A stretch of DNA of 64,000 nucleotides. Origin: Hypomesus transpacificus. Taxonomy: Eukaryota > Chordata > Actinopteri > Osmeriformes > Osmeridae. Below the pieces are notes generated by a model, which worked only from the letters and a program-made list of their open reading frames with translations, was not told the origin of the DNA and did no database searches. Each line of letters opens with the position of its first letter. Position 1 is the first letter of the stretch. Shown here piece after piece: positions 1 to 9,042 of the stretch. The stretch covers positions 16,487,149-16,551,148 of the forward strand of contig NC_061061.1 in assembly GCF_021917145.1 (NCBI RefSeq), written 5' to 3'. The position numbers and the translations under genes were made by a program.

Positions 1-3000
1 GGAATAATCCATCTATTTAGTCACAAGGTCAGTATGCCTATTCAGTATGGATCACAATTGGAGCATCCATTTTTCTTTTCTCACTTTTCTATCTCTCTTT
101 TCTATCTCGCTATGAGTTGGTATTGAAAGCCTATAATGTAGCTAGACGTAGAACAAAGTGGTTCGGAGGGAGCTTCAAGAACGTACATATATGTAATGGA
201 ATGTGGTGTCTCTAGATATGATACCCTGCACATGTGTACAATAGTACCATGTATGTATGGTACATGTATAGTACATACATGTATGTATGTTATCCAGGAA
301 GAGAACTATGGCCTATAAGCCTGAGACATTGTTAGTAGAGTTGAATTCCTCCAGCCGATTTCCCCTGATGCAGCAATGTTTGGTCTGATAGATTCTTTGT
401 TTACCAGCTTGTTCATCTATTGTAAGTTAGTCATTTGGTTGGTTATTGTATTCTTTGTATAACTACGAAGAACCACATTTAAGTATCATGGTAAATCAAT
501 TCAATTTGATAACTTTGGAAGATGGTTAACCATATTCAGCCATACATAAGATAGTGGTCAAACATCACTCACCCACTCATAATCTTCTGTCGTTGTCCTC
601 AAGGAATCCATGCTCACTAGTAAGCAGCCGAGTACCTGAAATGTTCATAGAATCACACATACACACATGCAAATCTATTTTACTCTTTGCTTTGGATCTC
701 CACTGTTTCAAGCCATCAATAGAAAAAACAGAAGTCTATGTTTCGGGAACCGAAACTTCTTACATCTTTGTCACATTAAACAGGAATGGGAAATATTGTG
801 ACATCGCATCAGAGAAAATAAATGCAGTCAACACGTAAATTGACACAGTGATATACTGTTGGCAATGCACAACTGGACTGTCTTTGGCCACACACTGATA
901 ATATCTGTTTTGGTGAAATGTAGCTATACTTATCCACTTGCAGCCCTAAAGGCTGGAGAGGTGACCTTCTCAAATGTAAAATTAGAGATAATTGACTGAT
1001 TGATTCTTTGCATTTAAAAAGTAATGTATGCTGTTATGCCTACATTCTCAGTGTAGCCTGATAGACCGCATGAAAAAAACAACAACAAAAAACACATCGT
1101 ATTGACTTGCCATTTTGTTAACCTTTTCCTGCCAGGGGAAGTGAAAATGCAGAGACATATTTTTACCACTTTTCAGAAAAAATTTTGCTCTGATGTCCAG
1201 TTCTACTTTCATTTTTTATTAGATTCGATGGAAGCTTACAACTTTCAGTAAAGACAAATCCGAGCACATGTAAATAGATCTCACAGAAAACTGCATACTT
1301 AACCCTTTCCTGCCAAAGCCAAAATTCTGAACATGGTGTCTGGTTAGACGTACAATAACACTGGAAGACATATTAACTGGGAAGATTTATTTGACACATT
1401 GTGATGGCATGTTTAATAAGATCACATAGCACAACACGTGACATTACTAAAACTGCACCATCCCTGCCAGTAGATAATTACTGATGATTTAGTTCACATT
1501 TTTAACTATACACTAAAGACTACCATTGACACTTATTGCACCAGCTAAACAAGAATAAGTCTAAAAGGTACTTTTTATCACCTTAGAAATATAACTAAAG
1601 TGGATCAGTTTCTCTCCAAGACTGATACCGACAGACTCGTGCATGCTTTTATCGTTGGAATTTTAGATTACAATGTGAAATAAGGTGCACAAAGTGTTAA
1701 GGCCCGTGGGAGGGAAAATGTCATTGTGCAACCTCACAGCTGTGGCAGTACATTTCCTTCCTCTATCCAGTCACTGGTTGGCACTCAAATAAGGTGTGTA
1801 CTGCATGTTACAGAAAGACTTCAAATTAATAAAAAAAAATGTATGTCAATGAAGAAAAAAGTTTATGACAAACATTCTTTTTATCCAAATGCACATGTTG
1901 TTTTCTGGGTGTTTTTTATCCTTCAATTATTTACAAGTAAAACTAAATCAAAAAGAGGGATTGGTAGGGACATTCTGAAGTAGTCGGTTCAATTAACGTG
2001 AACAAACCGACAGAATGTGTTCACACAATACACCAGATAAACTGAACAAGGCTCATATTGAATGTTTCTGATAAAAGCTACATTTTTCTTGAGCACAAAA
2101 AAAAAGACTTCAAAAATAATTAGCAACCATTTGTCAGTCAGACTAAACCATTTGTGAAATAAGCTAAGCTCTGCCTTGGATGTGTCAGCGTATCGTGTGT
2201 TTTATTTAGATTTACCTGAAACCTGAAAAGGGAGGGATAAGAGTGCAAACATACGTGGAAGAGCTAATATTGAGCGTCAACATGAGCTACACCAAGTACT
2301 ACACTAGTGTGAGGTTCACATTCCAAACAGAGATTGGACATAATGGTTTCTGTCGATGTTTGCAGAGCTAGTCACTGTGTTAAACAGAATACTTCAGTGG
2401 TAGTTGTTGACTGCCTTACTCCTGTATACATTTTCATCTGGATCAATAAAGTTAATTGATTTAAACATTTACACCTGGTGCGAAGTTGGAAGCTGTGAAA
2501 TCTGTGACTGAACTCAAAGCAACAATTTGGTGACTGTTTGGTCAGTCAAGGACATCACTACTGTAGAGTGACCTCAATTAAGAATTGTTGTTGATGAGTA
2601 AACATTCAAATACAGATATTGCTCTGACATCATTAATAAACACTAACACAGCTACAGTTCACACAGAATGCAGTCATATTTGTATGTCAATTTCACAGTC
2701 AAATTTTACAAACATAATACTGTCCCACAGACCCCTTGAGTACGTATATACGAAACCTAACCATGAAGGGGCATGTGGTGTTTCATGAAAGGCAAAACGT
2801 GCATTTCCACCCTATGCCTCTCCCTTCATGATAACGACACACGTCACAACAGGAGTCATGAACACTTCACCACATCTCTACACCCCAAAACCAAACTTCT
2901 CCCTTTTGACTTTACAAGGTATTCCGGCAGGCAGACCCTTGGTCCTTTCGCAACGCCTTAACACCACAAAATGGACTTCCCTGTGACCTATCAAGTCCCG
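1..3000. other. Intergenic, no gene recognised
   Basis: AT-rich sequence with only short open frames that resemble no protein I know. It holds a small TA/GTAC-rich simple stretch near 225-290 (repeated 'GTACATG' and 'TATGTATG') and A-rich tracts. It could contain 3' untranslated sequence or regulatory sequence of a neighbour outside the window. Confidence 0.6.
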
Positions 3001-3009
3001 TTAAAATGA

Positions 3010-3031
3010 TGACGTCACTGCAGGTATAACA
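3010..3031 (+). promoter_or_regulatory. CRE and TATA-like box ahead of cnfn
   Basis: A perfect palindromic CRE (TGACGTCA) lies at 3010-3017, followed at about 3024 by the TATA-like GTATAACA. The likely untranslated first exon of cnfn ends at 3117 with a good donor (CAG|GTAAGA). The spacing suits a core promoter starting near 3050. This is inferred from motifs only. Confidence 0.45.
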
Positions 3032-3363
3032 GAGGAGTGCACTCCCATTTGGCGATTTCTTCAAGGGCGCCCAGAATAATCGGACACCTTATTGGAGGCA
3101 GGGATCAACCCAAGCAGGTAAGAAGTTTCAGACGACTTAAATTACAATCACTTGGATTACGGAAATATATCAACAGTCGTATCTCATTTCCTCTCATCCA
3201 CTCGATTTCCCTGTTGTTATCCCTATCCCTTTCCTTCATCTCTCTCTCACCTCATTTCCAAAATGTTCAGTTTTCTCCCTAATTTCTCGTCACTACTTCT
3301 TCCCCTCTTCTACCTTCCTTCTCTTCACTATAATCCTTCTACCACCCTCCCTCTTCCCCAGTC

Positions 3364-4142
3364 ATGTCGTATCAGACAGAAGTGATCAGCTCCCAGCCAC
3401 AGGTCACTGTTACAAGCTACACCATCTCCTCCAACACTGCCGAATGGAGCTCCAATGTGTGTGACTGCTGTGAGGACTGCGGTATCTGTAAGTGTGTATA
3501 TGTGTGTGTGCGTGTAGGGTGAAGTGCCATGCCCAAGGACACAACGTCATTTGGCACGGCCGGAATTCAAACCGGCAACCTTCTGATTACAAGTCCGATT
3601 ACCTAACCGCTCAGCCACCTGACTCCCTGTGATACGCTGATACGTCTTTCTCTCTCCTGCGCAGGCATCTGCGGGACATTCATTCCCTGCATCCTGGCCT
3701 GTAAGGTGTCTCAGGATCACGGAGACAGCTGCTGCCTGCCCTTCCTCCCTGGAGCCATGATAGCCCTGAGGACCAGCATCCGCAGCAAACACCACATCTC
3801 CGTAAGTCACGTCCCCCTCAGCAGTCCCAGCCCTAAGGTTTGGGTCACACCAGACGGGGGGGGAAACCGCCACTTAACATAGTCAGCGCCATTGTGATTG
3901 TGATTGGTGAGTTTATGAGCGTGGGAACAGTTTCATTACTTTTTAGATTGTGATTGAATGAGAGGGAGACCACTTATGCTGCGGTCAAAAGTCAAATAAA
4001 GAATTGTCTAATCAGCTGCAACCGTCATAAACTGTCACGTGCTGATCCCCAGGGCTCCGTGTGTGATGACTGGGTCGTCATGTCCTGCCTGCCTCTCTGT
4101 GGACTATGTCAGATGGCTCGAGAGCAGAAGTCTAGAGGATGA
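3364..4142 (+). CDS. cnfn: Cornifelin (PLAC8 family)
   Basis: Coding exons 3364-3487, 3665-3801 and 4053-4142 join in phase (1, 0) to give 116 residues, close to the 112 of human cornifelin. An untranslated first exon probably ends at 3117, and the coding exon follows a CAG acceptor two bases before the ATG. The protein is a cysteine-rich PLAC8-domain protein. It has a CDCCEDCGIC cluster near residues 35-44, a CCLPFLPG segment, and the C-terminal VCDDW and SCLPLCGLCQMARE motifs typical of the family. Cornifelin is a component of the cornified envelope of stratified epithelium in mammals, and fish paralogues are expressed in skin and gut. It is the first gene of a block matching human 19q13.2. 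An antisense SINE fragment sits in the first coding intron. The alternative is another cornifelin-like PLAC8 paralogue. Confidence 0.88.
3515..3627 (-). mobile_element. tRNA-derived SINE fragment in cnfn intron
   Basis: Antisense copy of the SINE repeated through this window. The tRNA-like head ('GGCTGAGCGG' A box and 'GGTTTGAATTCC' B box, read on the minus strand) and part of the body are present. The 'GCGTCTGCTAAATGA' tail is missing, so the copy is truncated. Confidence 0.8.
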
Positions 4143-5377
4143 TTGGTCGGAGGCCTGGGACAAGATAGGATTTAGAGACCGTCAAGCATCCATTGGAGGC
4201 TGAGGAACACCATGTGTCTCATGGCACTTGTGGTCTGGTCTGGTCTGTCTGTAAGGGGAAATTCTGGGTGAAGTTGCACATCCGCAAAACAAGACCACAT
4301 GCAGTCAGTGTTGTTTCATCATAGGCCGCAAAAACCCTATGAATTTATAATACATGGAAAATTTACAAATGTATTAAGTGAGACGAGGAGAAATTGCAAG
4401 TTTGAAGAACAAATAAGTACGTGTGGAATTATCAGTAGGAAAGCAACTTGAAAAATAAAAGATTGCCAGTAGAAATCAGACTTCAACTGTCCCATTAGAA
4501 AATGTCTTAGTAATTTTGATGACTACACTAATCACATGTTTATTGTTACCTAAACCATGTCACATTGAGACAATATATGTTTAAATTAAATGTAATTAAA
4601 TAAATGTTCTTTGGTGAAAATACGATGATAGTTATCATTCAAATCCAACTGCTTTTTTTCTTATACAATAAGTTTCAGTTTTAAATGCTCCTATTCTCTG
4701 TAAATGACACAGTTCCCTCTCCTGTGATTATTGCTTGTTATTTGCCCATCTTCCTCTTTTTATTGCTGCAAAACCTTGTTTGCCACGGATAAGGAAAGAG
4801 ACGAGCTTCAGGATTATGTCGGAAAGGACCAACAACAGGAGACAACTTGAGGTACGGCTCTTCAGAAACATAATTTATCTTCATATCTTTATGGACAAAT
4901 ACTTTTTTTCTAGGTCAATTAACACTTGAACTGATCATAAAATGGATCATGACTAGAGATACACATGAACACAAATACATTGTACATAAGGAAACATGAA
5001 ATATTGTAATTGAAACAGCTTTCTAAGGCAATTACAAATTAATCTCTTAGAGGAATGCCTATCAATTGTTAATTTGTGGTCAATTAGCGAACAATAACAA
5101 AATATGTAAAAAAAAAATATGTTACATAATTGTAAGATGTTGTACTGACTAGTCATTGAAAATATTATTGTGTTTAATACCTACACTTTTTACTTTCTCT
5201 CTCAGAAGACATTGCCACTGTCTACTGCTCATCAGCTCAGGAGAGACATAAAAAGCAACAAACTCCTTATTATAGCCAAGGTTGCGCAAACACAATATCT
5301 CTGGGTTCAAGACCCATGTCAGTTCAGTTCATGAAGTTCATTCATGAATGAATGAAGTTTTTTGTTGTTAATTTTAG
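4143..5377. other. Intergenic region between cnfn and the TLR
   Basis: Contains the cnfn 3' untranslated region and AT-rich spacer. It also has two possible leader exons of the TLR or of a small separate gene: one ending at 4851 before GTACGG, and one starting at 5206 after CTCTCAG. No protein family is recognised. Confidence 0.5.
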
Positions 5378-5424
5378 CACATTATTTTCTTGACCACGAT
5401 TTAACTGTTTGTCACTCAACCAAG

Positions 5425-8322
5425 ATGAAGCGTTCTACAAGCCAGATGATTGCATTAGTGGGAGTTGGACTTTCCCTTGTGCAGTTTACACTGTCTTATA
5501 GTTACAGAAATTGCATCGAGGACCCAAACTCATCCCGTCAAAACTTCAGTTGCACCCGACGCTGGGTGGGGAACATCTTTGAGGACATTGTAGTTGACAT
5601 TCCCCCCTCTGCCACCACACTAACAATCTCCTACAACAAATTTAAAAACATACCTGACAACACCTTTGCTCACCTTCCTAACCTCACAACCCTCGAGATA
5701 AATGACAACTACCAATTAAGTACCATTGGCGAGCAGGCCTTTCACAACCTGGATCATCTTCAAAGCCTTAACCTATCCTGTAACGATCTGTCACAGCTCA
5801 ACAGTTTAGTGTTTCAAAATCTTTCTAATCTCACTTTTCTCTCCCTGTCTAATAACAAACTAAAGGGGCTTAAAAAAAACATATTCTCTCGATTGACCAA
5901 TTTGGACACACTAATATTAAGGAAAAACCATCTGTCCAATTTCTCAGAAGTTGCTGAATCTGTGACTCACCTGCATAAATTAAAGAAACTTGACCTGTGC
6001 TTTAATGAACTAACGTCTATAAGGCATTCTACAGTCACAAGTTTACCCAAGAGCCTCACAACCCTATATCTCTGTAGGAACCAACTATACACATTATCTT
6101 GTGCAAAGACATTCCTTGGAAACATCAACCTGTTGGATCTTTCCTATAATGAACAGCTCAAATCTACAGCTTTTAAAAATGTGGATCTTAGGCATATTAA
6201 TTATCTGCGTTTACGTTCAACTAATGTCACAATTATGAACCTGTTGAAAGTCAGTAATGTCAGAGCAAATCAAATAGACTTTTCTGGTACAGGCTTGAGC
6301 AGCAATTCACAGCTGGAGGAATTCTGTAAGCTGTTAAGAAGTAAGGTCAAACATGTCAAGAAGATGATGCTTGGAAACAATGGGATCAGGACTTTGTGGG
6401 AAAACACGTTGTCCAGCTGTCCACCAATTACCATTACCTTGGACCTTTCCAGTAACTGCCTGAGGAATATAAGCTGTCTGAAATTTCTTAAAGGACAGGA
6501 CCAAATACAGAGCTTCAGTGTTGAACATAACCATCTCACTACCCTAAGGTCGTGCAAACGAATGCACCCCTCTCTAAAAAATATGAAAGAAATAAGCTAT
6601 CGATACAATCGCATACTGAAGGTAAATGACTTTGCTTTTCACCAAACCCCAAATATAAAGACTTTAGAGCTCAACATAAACACAATTGCCTATCTTGACC
6701 GTAAGGCTCTAAAGGGGCTGAAAACCCTTGAAACACTTCGTTTGGACAACAACCTCTTAACAGATCTGTTTAATGACACCTTTGAAGATCTGCTTAGCCT
6801 ACAAACTCTGAATCTTCGTAACAACCGCATAGCTGTTATTTTTGACAGAACGTTTTTTTCCCTGACAAACCTCACAACCTTAGATCTTGGGGGGAACAAA
6901 ATCAGTCAGTTTCAGAAGTTGGCCCTAGAAGGACTCAAAAGTCTGAAAAAACTCTACCTGGATGGCAATAATTTAAAGCAGATAGACAGCACTCAATTCA
7001 GAGCGTTTCAAGACACACTTCAAGTGCTCGACCTACAAAGGAATCTGATTAGATACCTCTCTGAATGTGTTCATTCTCCATTTGTGAACTTAACCAAGCT
7101 CCGGGATCTGAAACTGGATGGTCAGATGCCCTATGGCATCACCTTGTTACCTCATGCTTTCTTTCGTGGCCTGAGTTCCCTGACGGCCCTCTACCTTACT
7201 AATAATCATATCAACAACTTTGCAACAGATGCTTTCGATGATCTGACAGGCTTAAATTTCCTCACGTTGGACAACTCTTGTGCAGGGGTGGTGCTGCTGC
7301 AACCAGGCGTCTTCAAAAACCTGCGTAACTTGCGCAAGCTGATAGCCGAGAACATGGGCATCCAGAACTTTTCCAAAGAGGTTTTTGGGAATTTGACATC
7401 TTTGCAGGTCTTGCAGCTCAACCATAACGTGATGCCGACCTTAGACGTGGATGTACTGGAGGCACTGCCAAAGCTGCGATACCTGGACATACGTAACATC
7501 CCTTTCAGCTGTACCTGCCCCAACAATAACCTGCAGAACTGGACAGTACAAAATACACAAGTTCAGATAGTTTACCTCTACAATTTGACCTGCCCAGAAG
7601 AGACAAATATCCACTTTGTCAACTTTGACACCAAGGTTTGCTTCATTGACCTCGGGCAGTATCTCTTCATGAGCACGTACATTGTGATTATTCTAACAAT
7701 GCTCATCCCTATCCTTTACACCAAGCTGTATTGGAAAATGAAGTACAGCTACTATGTGTTCAGGTCCTGGTTTAGCGAAAGCTGGCGCCGACTAAGGGAG
7801 GAAGAGGAAGTGTATGAATATGATGCATTCATCTCTTATAACTCTGCAGATGAGTCATGGGTGCTGGAACATCTGCTGCCGAATTTGGAGGGGAACGGGT
7901 CCAATTTTAAACTGTGTCTGCATCACCGTGACTTTGAGCTGGGTCGTTATATCGTCGACAACATTGTCTCTGCTGTATACGGCAGTCGCAAGACTATCTG
8001 TGTGGTCAGCAAGGACTTCCTTCGCAGTGAGTGGTGCTCACTAGAGATCCAGCTGGCTAGTTACAGGCTGTTCCATGACCTTCGAGATGTCCTCCTTCTG
8101 GTATTCCTCGAGCCCATCCCTGAAAGACAGCTGTCTGCCTACCACCGCATGAGAAAGGTCATGCTGAAGAAAACCTACCTTCAGTGGCCTGAGGCAGACT
8201 GCAGTGACCCAGTGCAAGCCCAGGAGCTGTTCTGGAACCATCTGAGGAGAGCTCTCAGTACTGGGAGTAGCAGGGTTGAGGAACTGGGGGAGAAGTGGAG
8301 AGAGGATAAGAATGCCACGTAA
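5425..8322 (+). CDS. tlr21: Toll-like receptor, TLR11 family (TLR21-like)
   Basis: A single exon codes for 965 residues. The frame is open upstream to a TTG, but a TTTTAG splice acceptor ends at 5377 and the first ATG is at 5425, followed by a signal peptide (about residues 1-26), so that start was chosen. The ectodomain has about two dozen leucine-rich repeats with many N-glycosylation sites. A C-terminal cap starts with FSCTCP near residue 692. A membrane helix spans about 746-771, and a TIR domain begins at YEYDAFISYNS (about 797). Box 2 is HHRDFELGRYIVDNI, and the rest of the TIR matches TLR13/21/22 proteins. Receptors of this group sense nucleic acids; fish TLR21 senses CpG DNA. The BB-loop proline is replaced by leucine (Leu839). 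The TLR11 family is firm. The choice of TLR21 over TLR13, 22 or 23 is tentative and rests on N-terminal resemblance and recalled synteny. Confidence 0.8.
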   Translation: MKRSTSQMIALVGVGLSLVQFTLSYSYRNCIEDPNSSRQNFSCTRRWVGNIFEDIVVDIPPSATTLTISYNKFKNIPDNTFAHLPNLTTLEINDNYQLSTIGEQAFHNLDHLQSLNLSCNDLSQLNSLVFQNLSNLTFLSLSNNKLKGLKKNIFSRLTNLDTLILRKNHLSNFSEVAESVTHLHKLKKLDLCFNELTSIRHSTVTSLPKSLTTLYLCRNQLYTLSCAKTFLGNINLLDLSYNEQLKSTAFKNVDLRHINYLRLRSTNVTIMNLLKVSNVRANQIDFSGTGLSSNSQLEEFCKLLRSKVKHVKKMMLGNNGIRTLWENTLSSCPPITITLDLSSNCLRNISCLKFLKGQDQIQSFSVEHNHLTTLRSCKRMHPSLKNMKEISYRYNRILKVNDFAFHQTPNIKTLELNINTIAYLDRKALKGLKTLETLRLDNNLLTDLFNDTFEDLLSLQTLNLRNNRIAVIFDRTFFSLTNLTTLDLGGNKISQFQKLALEGLKSLKKLYLDGNNLKQIDSTQFRAFQDTLQVLDLQRNLIRYLSECVHSPFVNLTKLRDLKLDGQMPYGITLLPHAFFRGLSSLTALYLTNNHINNFATDAFDDLTGLNFLTLDNSCAGVVLLQPGVFKNLRNLRKLIAENMGIQNFSKEVFGNLTSLQVLQLNHNVMPTLDVDVLEALPKLRYLDIRNIPFSCTCPNNNLQNWTVQNTQVQIVYLYNLTCPEETNIHFVNFDTKVCFIDLGQYLFMSTYIVIILTMLIPILYTKLYWKMKYSYYVFRSWFSESWRRLREEEEVYEYDAFISYNSADESWVLEHLLPNLEGNGSNFKLCLHHRDFELGRYIVDNIVSAVYGSRKTICVVSKDFLRSEWCSLEIQLASYRLFHDLRDVLLLVFLEPIPERQLSAYHRMRKVMLKKTYLQWPEADCSDPVQAQELFWNHLRRALSTGSSRVEELGEKWREDKNAT

Positions 8323-8820
8323 CACAGTGAGAATTATGAAGAAAATGAAACCATGGATGATGAAAGACAACACCTGCTGCCTTGATGGAGCACCTGTTTT
8401 CGGTCCCTAAGGACTTGATCAGCACAGCAACAACCTAAAATGTGACCCTAAGGCATTATAGTCACAATATTAACCATTTACAAATGAGCTTGTAATCAAT
8501 GTAATTTACTCCCTTGGCAATGACAGAAAAGAAAGATCAAAGATGATGTATTTCACTCGTTTTATTACAGATGATATACATGTGCTAAGTGTGTCTGGTA
8601 ATCTGAGTAATTCCAGTAGGTTCAGGAGGCAAAAAAGACAGGCATTGAATGCTTTAAAGTTTCCTTTGAATTCACATGCATTTAAGCTCAGCGACAAAAA
8701 AATGCCTGACCCACTATTACTACTTAAAATGTACATTTCCTCTTCTCTCCACAACGTAAAACTCACACTTTTTTTCTTTAACATGTTTCTATGACATTAA
8801 AACAATATTCTGATACTAAA
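8323..8820 (+). other. TLR 3' untranslated region
   Basis: AT-rich sequence after the TLR stop codon, with an ATTAAA-type polyadenylation signal near 8795. The following ~220 bases up to the prr19 stop codon probably hold the convergent prr19 3' end. No further gene is seen. Confidence 0.45.
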
Positions 8821-9042
8821 TATAGTCATAATTGTGTTTTCAATGTCGACTGTTGTTTACTACATATTACAAAGATGAAAAATACTTTGGCCTTCAAATC
8901 ATCTCTGCATACTTCATCACATGAACACAGGGTGTATTGTTATCTGTAAACAATAAGTTTTGATGGTATATTCCCTCACAATATAAAATGGTTTAGGCAC
9001 TGGGCACAGGTTTGTCTGTGGGTGGGTCTAGTGGATGTGGAA

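Noticed and set aside
5362..5424. TTG at 5362 as the TLR start
   Set aside because: A splice acceptor (TTTTAG) ends at 5377 inside this stretch, and the ATG at 5425 directly precedes a signal peptide.
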